Positions 26,415 through 39,824 of a DNA stretch of 64,000 bases are shown one piece after another. Each line of letters opens with the position of its first letter. Positions within the stretch are counted from its first letter, which is position 1. The DNA comes from Prunella strophiata (Eukaryota > Chordata > Aves > Passeriformes > Prunellidae). The notes beneath the pieces are model-generated. The model did no database searches and was not told the DNA's origin. It worked only from the letters and a program-made list of their open reading frames with translations. A program made the position numbers and the translations under genes. The stretch is taken from the NCBI GenBank assembly GCA_036583965.1, contig JAZBQD010000019.1, forward strand, positions 20,773,085 through 20,837,084, given 5' to 3'.

Positions 26415-28998
26415 CATTTTAATGATACAATGCACCATTTTCAGCTCACTTAAGGGTGTGAGAGGATCTGGGCATTATGAAAAGGTGTCAGGGATCAGCT
26501 TTCTCTCTCTCCAGCTACACTACACATGTTTTCCTGGGGCTGCCTTTCATTGTTCCCTCCCACCCTGCTCGGACATTGGTAAAGTGAATGTTCCATTTCC
26601 TACCTATGCTAGGTATGTACAGTGAAATACCCTGAATTTTTACAGATCCAATTTTTTTTTTTTTTTATTTTTGGAGATACTCTCAAGTGACTCTGTGGTC
26701 ATCAATTTTTGGTAGTGATCTTTTTCAAGCATTTGGTTAGAAGACTATTTAAATTAATTACTTTAGACTGCCATAGACCAGTGTTCTCCTAGATATATTC
26801 TCCACCACTCGTCTTGGCATTTTTTCCTCTTCTGATTATTTTAATTTAAAATAACAGTGGTATTTCTTCTCTGCCATTCTAATATGCTCACCCTCTGTAG
26901 CAGTATATAAGTCCTTTCCCTAGGGTGTTTTCCATTCATCCATTTCTTCCTGATCATTGTCTGGCTGTTAAATTGTGGGAAGGTTCATTAAAGTGATGGA
27001 ACAAGAACCAAGTACTTACTGGGTCCATGAAGGTACAGAGCTCTATTCAATGTTCATCTCTTTTTAATCTTTCTTTAGCATTCTGTTTGACACTAGGAAT
27101 GTCCCTTTCCTTGCATATTTTGGGGCTACTGGTGCCATGCTATCTTCATCTTCCATTCTTCTTGATATTAATTTATGATAATTTGATTAAAAATTAAGAT
27201 ATATTTTATAGTGATCGACAAAAAAACTGAATAAGGACTTTGATGAACCAAGTTAGCACTTGTGCCCAGGACTGTACTGCAGAAGTTGCCTTCACACCTA
27301 CTGTTACTTCTTGACAGGCAGACAGTTGCAATCAGTTCTACTGATTTCTAACATGATGGTTACCTGCCTACAGAGGGCTGAAAACAAGGTGGACTTATGG
27401 TCTCCTCTTCAAGCAGGAACAATAAAGCTATAGGTGTAACATTTGTACCTTATAACAATGTAAGCTGCAAATGAAACAAGAAAAATCAGTGTATCATTTC
27501 TATGATCTGGATTCTGAGCAGTAATATTGGTACTTTTATATTATTTATAATATGTCTCTATATTCTAATGTGACTGCACCTCTAATTTTGAGTACTATGG
27601 TAGTTAACACTCCACTGTTTTATATTGTGGACTAAAAAAAAAAAAAAGTGTAGAATCTTATTAATTCATCTAATTCCTCTACCTCTAGTTATATAGTCTT
27701 CTGTTGACATACAGGTCATCAACATTTTTTTCTAGAGTGAACTATATTGGTTTTGAAAGTTTCTGTGTAAATTTTCCTTTGGGTAATTTTTCTTTGCCTA
27801 GCCATTTATGTAAGCAGTTTAAAATATAAATTGAATTGTTCAGCTGGCACAATGAGAATCACCTAAATCTGTTCAAAGGAGTGCAACTCAGTAAGAAGTA
27901 TTCCTAATGCATAGGAAATTTTGATTTATACTCACCATTGCTTAAGGAGGATGTACAAAAGGAATTGTAGTTTCTAAGTAAATAATTCTGAGTTTTAGTT
28001 ATGTATTAATAACTGCTAATGAACAGTTTGGCATTGCTACAATGCTGAATTTATCAGGGTCAAAAATTCTACTCTCTCAAATCTACCCTATATATTACAT
28101 GCACTTGCTTCCCATTGAATTCTGCCAGTAATGACCATGGAATACCTATAAGGAATATTGTCTAAAATCAAAATACCTTCTAAATGTATTTGGAGAGCAA
28201 CATATTTGAACAAATTACACATGGTAGATAGAAATATCCTGGAAAAGCTACTTAACAGTTTGATTAAATCTGGATAGCTGAAATAGCAATATGGCTTATT
28301 CTTTTTCTTTATGGGAACTAAGTGGTGACATAGTTTAATCAATTGAAACAGTTGGCATTCTCTCAGAGGTACCAGGGTAGAAATTATGCCAAAATAAGAT
28401 ATGTGGTACTTTGCATACTTTCACGCAAAGCTAGTTTTAAGTTAAAATACAAAGGGACAATTTGAACATGTTGTTTAGTTTTCTGAGCTTCCTCAGTATG
28501 TTCATATATCTCTTTTGTTACTGCAGAGAGACTGAAGAAATAAGTATCAATGTCTCCAAACTACATGCTTTCAAAAAAATTATGTAAAAAAGCCTACAGT
28601 GTAGTCTGCCAAATGGCTACACTGCATTTTGTGCTCATGCATCTGAGCTGTTTTCTGAGCAATGTAGAAACTAGAGCATGTAATATGATTTATATATGTC
28701 CAGAAGGCCTATCCATGGCTTGAGTAGTGCCTCTATAATCTATGCAAACAGGTGGTCTCAGGATGAACTTGGAGTATGCCTTGTGGGGAAAGATCATCTG
28801 TGAGCCTGGTAAAAAAATGAATAAAAAATAACAGAATTTAAGTGAGGATTGCAACAAATTTCATGAGCCTGGAATTTAAATTCCAGAAAGTCAGGGACAG
28901 ATAGTGTTCCTTTAAACAGTTTTTTAAGATCTGTGTTTTACTGTTCAGTTGCAATACTCATCTGTGATTTTCATTCATCATCTGTGACACTCAACTGG

Positions 28999-29021
28999 AA
29001 AAAAAAAAAAAAAAAAAAAAA
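28999..29021. repeat. Poly(A)23 tract
   Basis: An uninterrupted A23 on the plus strand in the NRXN3 intron. No recognisable retroelement precedes it. Confidence 0.95.
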
Positions 29022-29752
29022 GTTTGTCAGCTTTTAATTGCTCATCTGGAGCCTTGAAGTGCCTTTGTTCTTAAAAGCTACTATACTGGCCTACAGCATC
29101 CATATATAGTTGATCTGCCACCCATTGGAACAATATTTTGGGTAGCTTTAGTCATAAAAGAAGTTATTTTGGTCCTCTTAATGATTAATTTTCCGGAAGG
29201 AATCAGACATTTTTTACATTTATTATGTATTTATCCTTTTGCCCCAGTAACCTTTGCATTTAAAAGCAGGTCATAATTATATAGCTTTTGTTGCTATTGA
29301 GGACTTGAGATAATGATCAAACTGGAACTATAAAAATGATCACAGCCATCTTGAAATATTAAGTAAAGTTGATAGACTTGCTATGATAAGTTGGGTTTTG
29401 CATAAGTGATGGAGAAAATAATGGAGCTTTTCAGTGCCAGCAAGTCTGTTGGATGGAAGGCAATAAAACAGAGTCAGGACTAAGTTTTACAAAGTTTTCA
29501 TCTCTCAATGTATGTGAGGAGAGAAATAATTTTCATACCAAGCACTGGATTAATTTTGATTCAATTATTTAATCTCATCACTAGTTTTTGTTCCAAATTG
29601 TCCAATGATCCACACTATGGTTACTTGCATACTCAAGAAATAGAGACTGTTTAAGGTCCTTCCTTAGGAGTTACTTCTCCATCAAGAAGTTAATTTGTTA
29701 CATTTACCTTTGTGGGGTAACAGGTAGATGCAAAGATGGTAATAATGTGGGG

Positions 29753-29819
29753 TTTTTTTTGTTTGTTTGTTGTTTTTTTTTTTTTTTTGTTGTTTTTTTT
29801 TTTTTTTTTAATTTTTTTA
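29753..29819. repeat. T-rich low-complexity tract with G interruptions
   Basis: Sixty-seven bases of almost pure T broken by single G residues (GTTTGTTTGTTG and TTGTTG steps) and ending in AATTTTTTTA. Confidence 0.95.
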
Positions 29820-32800
29820 TTGTCCGTAATAGAAGAAACTGAGGCCAAAAAAGCTGTGTGACAGTAAATCAGAAAAAGCACTCCAGGTATAAAACCTGGC
29901 TTCTCTTTTATTGAATTTTAAGGCATCTATGCAAAACTCACAGCAAACTTGAAGCTGTAGGTCTAACAGGATGCAAGCACGATGAATACTTCTTGGGGTA
30001 TGTGATTTATAGGGGAATAAAAACATCCTTAAAAATGGCATGATAAAAATGCCACTCAGCCTAAGAGAAATGTGTTATTTAAGGATAACAGGGAATGTAA
30101 ATCCTGAAAAGTTCCCAGGAAAGTGTAAAAAATATGATCACCAATGGATCTATGGAGCAAGTGCAAACTTTCATATCATACCTGCAAGCAACTCAGTGAG
30201 TGGTACTACATTTCTACAGGTAAGAGACATGAGAGGGAGTCTGCTGACCAGCACATTGTGAGTGTGTGTAGAGGGAATCATCTTTCAGAGAAAAGTGGCT
30301 GAGGGTGCAGGAAGCTTCCTGGAGCCAGTGGTCCTTTGATGGTGGAGCAGTGATGCCTCTTGCCCAGACCCCACGTCAGATTAAAGGTGAAAACTGAAAG
30401 ATGTAAAAAACTAAACAGTCACTTGGTTGTCAAGAATATCTCATGCAGGATTTGGATCCTAAATGGTTTGCTGTGGAAGGCAAATGTTTTATTGATTTAG
30501 GCTTCTAGAAAGAGCTAGAGGAGCCCCTGAAAAACCTTACATGACAATTTCAAAGGGAAATGTTTGAGAGAGGTTTTATGTTTGTCAATTTTTTTTTTCG
30601 CCTCACAATGTCTAACCATTTTTCAATTGAACCCAGTTTGGGCCATGGCTTTCCAACAAATATTCATGTAAGACTTGGATTATGCTTGTGAATGATATAG
30701 GCTGTTTCCTGCTAGTTACAGGTTTCTTTTCCCCCTTTTTTTTCCTGTTGGCTGTTAAGCACCTGTTAAAAGTGTTCACAGGTATGCTTTCAGTTCAGGG
30801 TTACTTTAACAATCCAAAGATTTCACAAGGATTGTCCAGATTTTTTTTCACCTACTTTGTGTTTTCTCCCCTAAACAGAGAATAGATGTTTCTTAAATAG
30901 AAATGTTTTATTTAAAAAGCTCCTATGACACCACAGTGCCAAAGAACTAAACAAAAGAGAAACAGATAAAATTGTTTCCTCTGCAGTCACATAGATGCAA
31001 AACTCATCCACAGTGTAGATGAAAAAAACCTCCAACCCCAAAAAACTTAACACCAAAGTGGAAGGAGCTCTAAGAGAACTGAAGACTGTGAGGAGGGAAA
31101 TCTTATACCAAACAGCCCAGTGGTTTGCTTGGCCTTCTCATTCCAGAAAGTGTGCATATATTAATTAAAAATTAGCCTTTTAAGCTAACACATACACTAC
31201 TTTCATGGAGTTGTGCTTTTCTTTAAACTACCAAGAGCACTGGGGATATAAAAGGTCTTCTTAAGCCTTGGAGCTGCCCTGCTTTTTGCTTTATGAGTGT
31301 ATTTATAGATATATAATTCATACCTCTGGAGCTGAGCTCCAGTCAGAGTCCTCTGCCACTGGAAAAGACAGAGTGTTTAAAATTTAATAGAAGCCTTATG
31401 AACTGTGAGGATGGTGTGGGCAAACCAGGAATGCAGAGGGCACCAAAAAATTCAATAAATAAAACAACATGAAAAACTGGAGCAGCTGCTGGTTTTCATC
31501 TTTAGAGCCACAACTGCTTCAGTGGAGTTTCAGGCATCAAACTGATACAGGACAAAAGGCACACAAAAAGGAAGCCTGAAAGATTCATCTTCTGTTGATG
31601 ATGATAAGGAAGACACCTTATTGTCTCTCTTTTCCAGCTGCAACTGAGGAGCTTTAAAATGTCATCCATAAAGGCTGCACAATTCACCCATTCCTGCAGG
31701 TACTTGAAATTCTGCATCCAAAGTTTGCAATTTTCATTCTATTCTTTTGATGTTCCTCTGAAGTCTGACTCAATTTTTAATATGGAATACTTGCCAGAGA
31801 AATAATTCCTTACCTTTCCCCACTCTGTATCAACACAATAATTTCTTATTAAAAGACTGAGTTCATAAATTTCAGTCTAACGGTATTTAGTTAATTCTGC
31901 TTTGAGTCCTCTGAGGATAAAAAGAAGAAATTATTCAGAATATAGTCTCTGATTCAAAGGAATGATGATGCTAACACAAAACCTAGTATATGAACATTCT
32001 CAATATTTTCTACTCTTGCAGTCTGAATTAATTGCAATTGACAGAGAGTAGGAGAGAGAAAAACAAGATTTCCACAACAGCACATACTGCAACCCTTTAT
32101 CTCAGATATCTCCTTTTCATTTCAGAGACCATATAGTCCTCAAAGTCATTTGATAAAACTGGATTTCTGGTGGAGTTGGTTAAAAAGCATTTCCTAAGCC
32201 ACTCCCTCCAGCTATATTAAAAGACATCAGTAAATGCACTGTTTCCCAACAGATGGCTCATGAGCAACAGAAAGCTACAGAGTTTGAGAGGTCATGAATC
32301 CCAAGTTAATGTTGGGGTGTCTGTTACTGATGTAAATTATTGGTCACCTTTGTGGAGTTCTAGTGAAACAAAACCTTCCAGAGAGGTCCTGACATCATGT
32401 CTAGAAGCAAAATTCTAGAGCAAAACCAAGAATTTTGGTGCCCAGACACTGAGCTTCTCTGAACCAATTGAGGCGTGCCCTCTTCTGTCTCCCACTGTGA
32501 TTTTAAAATGTTTTGATTACCTGGTGACAGCTTCCTATTCACTACAATTATTTGTTGTGTTTACAGTATCAGTTGTCCCAGGGACTTGATGGTTGAACCT
32601 AATACACCTGCTGAGCACAGCATTACTATGCAGAAATGGTGAAAACATTTGTACTTATAAAGAAGTAGAGCTTTCTCTTACTTTTAGTCACTGCTTTTTG
32701 AAGAAACTAATGCAAACCTTTTTTTGTAGTAAGGAAATTTTAGAGGTTCAGGACCTGTCTGCATCCTTTCTGGATGATGCTATCAAGTCTGATACTAATA

Positions 32801-34464
32801 GTAATATGGTGGGTGCACTAACCTGGTAAGAGTACACTTGAGAGTATCATTTGGACTGGACATCAGGCACATAATCAGCAATGAAAAAATTCGATAGAAA
32901 TAAAATAGTTTCATAGGAATAAAGTAGTAATGGTGTAGAGCTGCAGTAGGAAAACCTGGAGAACTACCAAAATGCTAAAGAAGTCCCATAAATTTTGACT
33001 TGACATGAAGGCTACACCACCAGGTTAAGTACAATTTAAGTAGCATGAAAAGAAGTAATATTACTGGTGATTCGTGTGGGGAAAGGGACAGAAAGCTTCT
33101 AGAGGGGGCCTGAGAAAGAACAGAACCAAACTGCCTCAGACTCCTTCACCCCGTCCTATGCACAATACAATATGGCAAAAAATCGACAATATACAAAGAG
33201 CACATAACATAAAGGCAAATACAAACTGATTAAAAAATAAATAAACTTATATATATTTTCCTAAAGCAAAACCATACACTAGAAAATAAAAATGCCACAG
33301 CAACAAGGCCAGAGAAAGGAAAAACAGAACAAGTAATTCACTTTATCAGCAAAAGAAAGATCAAAACCTATGAGAACTGAAAAAAAATTATGAAAATCAA
33401 AAACATTATTTCCTTTAAAAAAAGGTAACCAAAAATACATAAAAATATTTAGAAAGCATACCACATTGATTTCATAACAGTCAACTTACATCAACAAATT
33501 GCCCGCATGTTTTTTGGCATGAAAGGAAAAATTTACAAAAGAAAGTTGTGTAAGAATGCTCTTGGACAAGTAGCATTGCCACATTCTTGTAACTTGCTTT
33601 TTTTTGCTGTTGTTTCTTAAAAACTTTTTTAGCAAAATGTTTATTATTTCTTTTTAAATATATTTGTTTTACAACAAAGGGCGATACAGGGAGGCAACAA
33701 CACATACATCCACACCACATAACATGAAAAGAAAAAAATCTTGCACCTTAACAAATTTGAACTTTTTTTTTTTCTGCTGTTTTTGGTTGTATTTTTTTAT
33801 CTTATGTAAAGTTGTTAGCATATTGCAGTTGAAAAATCCTGTACAATTTATTGAATTTACTTTTGCTTGTTTGCATATCTACACATATAATGTTTTTTGA
33901 AAAGCAAAATTTGTTGCTTTTTTGCCTTTTTGGTCAATTTGATATATATTTTTTTAAACATTTTCTTTTTTTCTATAATTTTTGTGTGTGTGTGTTTTAA
34001 GGAATGGATGACTGCACATAAAATTTTAACAATGCTAAAGAAAGGGGTGGTGAAGGGGAACTTATGGGAAGAAAAAATGCTTAGGGTGGATGGAGTGGGA
34101 GTGTAAAAATCTATGAGTGTACTACACAGGAGATGAAGATGATGGGAGTGAATGTGTAAGTCAGTTGCCATGTCCATGTAAGGGCGGTACGGAGTGATCT
34201 AGCAGCATTAGAGCTTCTGGCTGTAAGGAAGGGATGGGCAATATACAAAAACAAATGAGCATATTCATGCCCATCAACAAAAAGAAAGAACAGAACTCTA
34301 ACATTGACAATCTCACAAACCCTAAGCTGCAACTTCTTCAACATGCAAGTTACAAAAAATTAATAATTATAGTATTAATATTTACATTTTCATTAAAGGT
34401 TCTCAAATTATAAAAACAGTTAAGACTTTTCCCTACTAAAAATAGCAGTAAAAATACACAAACT

Positions 34465-34499
34465 AATAATAATAATAATAATAGTAATAATAATAATAA
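34465..34499. repeat. (AAT)n microsatellite
   Basis: About eleven AAT units with one AGT interruption near the middle, in the NRXN3 intron. Confidence 0.93.
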
Positions 34500-35460
34500 C
34501 CAGAGACTAAAACAAAAAAACCAAGGAAACTAGTTTTATGCATTGGAATTAGAACAACTTCATCTGTAGCTACCCACAGCCTTCTTGTTCTAAGAATCAT
34601 CTTTTCTGAAGTCCATCAAATTGACATTCTATTCTCAGTAATTTGAAGCAATCGTTTTTTCAGTACATCAGATGTACTGTTTCAAATGTAAAGATTGTGT
34701 TTGCACACCCCGTCCCCACTGTCAAATTAGACTGCTTTTATATTCAGATTCCCCTGGAGAATCTCAAAAATACAGCTGTAGGATTCTGCCAGTGAAGTAG
34801 TTCCTTATTTAAAGACAGAAATAGAGGGAAAAAATTGCAGAAAACAATTCATAACTCTTTTGTTTTGTTTGTTTTTTTTTTCATTATTAGATTGGAACAA
34901 ACCAAATCTAAGATAGAAATTCAACCATTGAAAAGAAATACATCAAAATAGAACTATGTAGAGATATACTAAAAAAAAAAGCAAAAAAATGAAATAGAGA
35001 GTTTTTTTTGTTCCCAGGAAGAAGGGAGATAAGAACAATTGCTGGATTTTGAAATTTTATTTTTAAAGAAAAAATTATTCCACACACTTTCAAAGATGGA
35101 CAAACCAGATGCACACATTGAAAGGAACAGACAAAGCAGTCTAGGGACACTTTCATGATTTGAATTTTTTTTAAAAAAATAATTGGATTCTCTTTCCTTC
35201 CATCCCCCTCCCATTCAAATATGTTTTCAATTGTCGGCCAAAAACCCCACCACCCTTGAGTGTTGCTTTTTTTTTTAATACATCTTTTTTTTTATCACTT
35301 ATTTTTAAAATAAACATGGAGAGGAAAAAAAAAAAGACGTGCAGTCTGGATGTACGTCATAAATAGACATAGAAAAAGATAGAAGAAATTGGCTGAGATC
35401 GACAAATGGGTTATATAATAGCTTAATTTTACTGTAGGATGTTAATAATAATGCATGCTT

Positions 35461-35611
35461 AAAGTAAGTTGCATTTAGGGAAAGTAGAAAAACAGAAGAG
35501 CAAGCAAGGATTTGGGGGGCGGGCAGGCAGAAGGGAAGGTGCGGACAAGGGGTGTACCATCCATGCCTCTCCAGAAAGGGCAAAGCACATTCCAGCAGGA
35601 TCTCTGCATTT
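35461..35611 (-). other. Weak candidate second alternative terminal exon of NRXN3
   Basis: A C-rich acceptor (TGACCTCCCCCAG) at 35612-35613, entered in the phase left by the 76-nt exon, opens 45 codons ending KSLLALLFFYFP then TAA (near 35473). The sequence below it to about 33.5 kb is UTR-like, with minus-strand AATAAA at 33847-33852. The peptide contains scattered Cys and Trp and matches nothing I know. The tract is less convincing than that at 55.9 kb, so this may be chance. Confidence 0.15.
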
Positions 35612-36208
35612 CTGGGGGAGGTCAGAAGGGGAAAAGGGTGAGGAGAAATTATAAGCTATGCTAGGATAGACTTTCACCCTGACTTTGACCTGTTTGAATC
35701 CACTCAAAACACCAAACTCCATCCCTCGTTCTAACTCTCCAAGGCACACCTGAAATCAATGGCATAGTTTTCTGCCTAGTGGCAGAAAATGCTGCCACTG
35801 CTAGCATTAAGACAGAGACTACTTTCTCCTATGCTACAAAAGTATTAAAAGTTCAAGGAGCTATTACTAGTTGATTCTTTCAATATTCCAGATACTGTAT
35901 GTCCTAGAGAGGTCCTCAGCTTCCTCTAAATTCCTTAATGACACATATGATGTCTGAATTTTTCTTGCATAAAGACCATCCCCTAGATATCAGAGTTCTT
36001 CCCAGAAGGAACTCAGGACTCCAGGCAAACAAACTGTTTTGTTTGGTGCTTTAAAAGACAACAAAATTACATATAAAGCTCTGGACCCTGCCTAAGAGAA
36101 ATCTCTTCAGCAGGTGGGAAATTCTGGCTGTAAGCACTGCATATACCTTAGCTTTCCATCAGGAATGTCAGCAAGATCATTCCATAAGCCATCATAAGGT
36201 CATGCTAC

Positions 36209-36542
36209 TGTGGTAGCAGGCCCCCAGCCAGGTAATAATTAGCATTGACTCCATCATGCAGAAGGCATGAAATGACACTTTATTATTAGAAATCTCCAGT
36301 TCTTATAGAAACACTGGTGGATCTAAGAACTGATTGGTCTCAAAGTGAAAACCTCTCACACTATTGGTGAACTATCAATAGCACTCTCTAGAGAACCATA
36401 TCTATAAACAATGGTTACAGAAAGAGAGATAACAATTGTTTTAATTCTTTCCTCTAAGATTCCCACAGCTTCTACACAGCTTCCCAGGATTTTCCCTGTG
36501 AAAACTATGTCTCTCTTTGTTCAGAGGATATGTAATTCCACA
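36209..36542 (-). mobile_element. Solo LTR of an avian endogenous retrovirus
   Basis: A 334-bp block read on the minus strand begins TGTGGAAT and ends CTACCACA, with the TG...CA ends and short terminal inverted repeat of a retroviral LTR. The same 7 bp, ATGCTAC, flanks it at 36202-36208 and 36543-36549 and looks like the target-site duplication. Inside are a TATA-like element (CTATAAG, plus 36302-36308) and an AATAAA (plus 36279-36284) close together, as in LTRs with a very short R region. No internal viral coding sequence is present. It lies in the NRXN3 intron in sense orientation. The family is not assigned. Confidence 0.72.
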
Positions 36543-38101
36543 ATGCTACCACCAATCACTTGAAGTGGGAGCTATCATGAGATTGAATTCCTGGGAATAA
36601 TGGGGATATCCTCCCCGTGGATGTGGCCAGGGGTATTTCTGTGTGAAATATTAACATGAGGAGCAATAGCACCTCTAAAGCCACTGATGGATCAGTGTAA
36701 GTTCTGGGGAATATTAAATAAGTATAAACTCCACAACAATTAAATAGCATGGGTTGGTTTTAGATGTATTACTGAAAAGTGTCCAGTTCTGAGAGGAGTT
36801 ATATAAGAGCTCTACTTCAGAAGTGATGAGGTTGCACTGTCTAACAGTGCAGCTGTAGCTGGAATGTACCATGCCTATGCTGGGAGGCTACACTGGACCT
36901 ATCTCCTACATCCCTTAGGTAAACAAGTTAGGAAGGGAAGAGGTCAAACCACAGAAGAGGAAACCTGGTCAGGGTAATTCCAGGGACAAAACATGCAGGT
37001 TACAGGAAGCAAAATATTGGTCTACATAGGAAAATTTGGGGATTCATTTGTGGATCAGAAAAAATTGGTTAGGAATATGAAAAAAAGTTACAGAAGCGAG
37101 GCCTTTTCAGACCTCAGTGGAGGTTTTTGTTTGGCAAGGTTACAAGGCTAGTGTCCCTGGACATCACTCCCCACCAGGACTCCGAGCTTCTGGTTTAATT
37201 GTACTTAGGGAGTTTCACAAAGAGGCATTTAAGCTTTGAATTTTAATCAGTATTTGTCATGATTTGCAGCTGGATTTTCAGAGCAGTGAAATATCCCCCT
37301 TCAGCACATTAGAATTGAGTGCCTTCTCTTTGATGCAAAACAGACTGTAAGGCATGAGTCTGGTTGCCAGCTGTGCAGTCTATGTCAGGCCTCTCCAGAA
37401 AATACTTCTGCCCTATTTGACGATAAACTTCTAACTCATTGCATGAGGGTCTGGAAAAGCCTTTTACTGCCTGAAAGATCAAAAGAGAGAACCACAACTG
37501 GAGCCAGAGACAAAGAGATGACAAGATTTTGTAAAGGAAATCTTGATGTTAGCCTTACAAGAGGATTTGAAGGGTGCTAAGCAATTTTTTATTTGGTCAA
37601 TACAGAGATGCTTGAATAGAAATAGAGTTTTTCAGAAAATCTGGGTCTAGCAATTTCTTTTGAGGCTGGCAAAACCTTCTTCAGTATTTAAAAAAATTCT
37701 GGCTGTTAATAGTCAAAACTAGATGTCCTAATTTGAAAATTGGATCCTAAATGCTTCCACAAGATGCCATTTTGTTACTGAACACTTAGCAAATTATTCC
37801 TCGGAAAAACAAAGACCAAAAAGCATAACTAGTGCAGCTTTTTTTTATTTTAAAAAACTGAAAGTAGATCAAAGGACTGGGAGTATAAACATCTGTATTA
37901 TCAAAGCTTACAAGTTTCTTGCTTGAAGGATTGAGCTGATAACCAGTGTTTTCAAATGAAAAAATCCATATATCAACAGGGAAACAATTATACAAAAAGC
38001 CCCTTGTTCAGTGACTTCAGTGATAAAGTTTTATTATACTATTTTTTGTTTTCAAGTTGCATTTTAAAGGGAAATGAGAAAAGTGAAGGTAATGCACATT
38101 T

Positions 38102-38104
<3 letters not shown>

Positions 38105-38146
<42 letters not shown>
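38105..38146. repeat. (TG)21 microsatellite
   Basis: Twenty-one perfect TG dinucleotides on the plus strand within the NRXN3 intron, about 100 bp from the inverted CR1 copy. Confidence 0.97.
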
Positions 38147-38149
<3 letters not shown>

Positions 38150-38249
38150 AAAAGCAGTATGAAAGATGGATGGTAAATTAGGATCTAGGGCTGTACTACT
38201 GTACCCAGGTTCATGCTAACCTCTGGAACTTCCACGTCTTTTACCCCTC

Positions 38250-38515
38250 TAGTCACAGAATATGCAGAGTTGAAAGGGACCCACTAAGATTATCAAAGTC
38301 CAGCTCGTGGCCCTGCACAGCACCATCCCCAAGATGAGTCCCACCATGCACCTGGGAGTATTGCATAAACACTTGAATTCTGGCAGGCTTGGTGCTGTGA
38401 CCACTTCCCTGGGGAGCCTCTTCCAGTGCCCAACCACCCTCTGGGTGAAGAACCTTCTTCTAAGATCCAGCCTAAACTTCCCCTTACACAACTTTGTGTC
38501 CTTCTGCTCCATTAA
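38250..38515 (-). mobile_element. CR1 LINE 3' fragment, inverted
   Basis: Read on the minus strand it shows CR1 blocks, including the CAGAATATGCAGAGTTGAAA terminus (plus orientation) and CCACTTCCCTGGGGAGCCTC and TTCCAGTGCCCAACCACCCT (plus orientation). It is the only recognised CR1 copy in the window in minus orientation. Confidence 0.85.
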
Positions 38516-39404
38516 AGTTGACAGTTTCTTTCTTCCCTAACACACTGAATCCCTCATTATTTGAGTTCTGTCCACTGAAACACAACTCTGGTTCTTCCTG
38601 CTTGTACTAGCTCCCAAAACAACCTGTTCATTCTTGCATGCTTTTAAACTTTCCTAGTCTTTTTCAGACACCCAGCCAAACAAATGTTTAGCATACCATA
38701 AGTAACAAATAGCTTATGGATTCATAGGATTAAATACTAAGTTTCAAAGCAAAACTTCTTCCCTACACCCAACTCAGAATAAAAATCTGTTCCTGTGATT
38801 CACATCAGCTATCTGCACTAATTTAAACTACAAGTGTATTGAATTGGCTGGTCCACAAAAACACAGAGATAGGCAGAGCCTAGAATATAAATTAGTTATA
38901 TCACTTCCCTTGCACCAGCTGTTTGTAGTGGTAAAAATCTCTCTCATTCTAAGCCCATGGGCACATCTGAAGCTTAGAAATAAAAAAAGCAATCCATAGT
39001 AAGAATATCTATATGAGAATGACTGGCAAAGTCCCACATGCTGCTCTGTTTGGGTTTGTGTGTAAGAGTTAATTAGTGGGGCTTTTTTATAGCAATGAGC
39101 TAAAAAAATATCATCAGAAAATGAAAGCACATTTATAGCTCTGAGAGCTAAGGAAATCATAGGGCTAAACTGCCACAGCAGTAAAGAATTTTTCAGGTGT
39201 TTGCCATAAGCTTATTATCTTTTCACAGTCCTTCAAATCAAAGAGTATTTGATGCTTCCAGTGCTAAGCGGCCCAACCAATATCACTGGCCTGAAAGCAT
39301 TCTTCCCATGCATCTCTAAACTGCCTCTTTCTCCAGGGAGAAAGATCTGCTGTGGTGTTTTTTGAAAGACTGAAGATTGATATTTGTAGTCAGCCCGGCT
39401 AAGG

Positions 39405-39405
<1 letters not shown>

Positions 39406-39439
<34 letters not shown>
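39406..39439. repeat. Poly(T)34 tract
   Basis: An uninterrupted T34 on the plus strand in the NRXN3 intron. No retroposed body is evident next to it, so it reads as a homopolymer expansion. Confidence 0.95.
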
Positions 39440-39442
<3 letters not shown>

Positions 39443-39824
39443 GTAAAGCCAAACTTATTTAACCCTAGAAGTCAGTTAAATGGAAAGAAGTATTTCTGAA
39501 GGGATTTTGCAACCAAAACCCAGATTCTCATACTGACAAACTCAGCAGCAGAGTGTCATCCAATAATTTGAGTAGGAGCAGGAAAAGTTTACTGTCTTTG
39601 GTATAAACACATGTAGCAAAAGTTTTCTGCATATTTATGGAATAGTAAAATGTACATAATTTTCTGCTAATCCACAAATATAGAGCAGCAAGGCTATATC
39701 AGTGTCTCCTCCTCTCTTCAGTATACAGCTATGAAGCAGACAGGTAAAAATATATGTTGTGAGGTTGTCCAAGTGCTAGTAAATACTTGACTTCTGCATA
39801 TCTTAGTAGTGGCATCCTAAGAAG

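Larger units (their letters stand above)
26377..36201 (-). other. NRXN3: NRXN3 intron, acceptor-proximal part
   Basis: Intronic sequence between the 76-nt exon and the terminal exon. It holds poly(A)23, a T-rich tract, (AAT)n and, from about 33.2 to 35.6 kb, homopolymer-rich UTR-like sequence without interspersed repeats. No other coding exon is recognised here apart from the weak 35.6-kb candidate. Confidence 0.7.
36550..39824 (-). other. NRXN3: NRXN3 intron between the solo LTR and a CR1 copy
   Basis: Holds the (TG)21 microsatellite, an inverted CR1 3' fragment and a poly(T)34 tract. Nothing else is recognised. Confidence 0.65.

Noticed and set aside
38105..38146. Alternating Cys-Val reading frame
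   Set aside because: It is the translation of the (TG)21 microsatellite.
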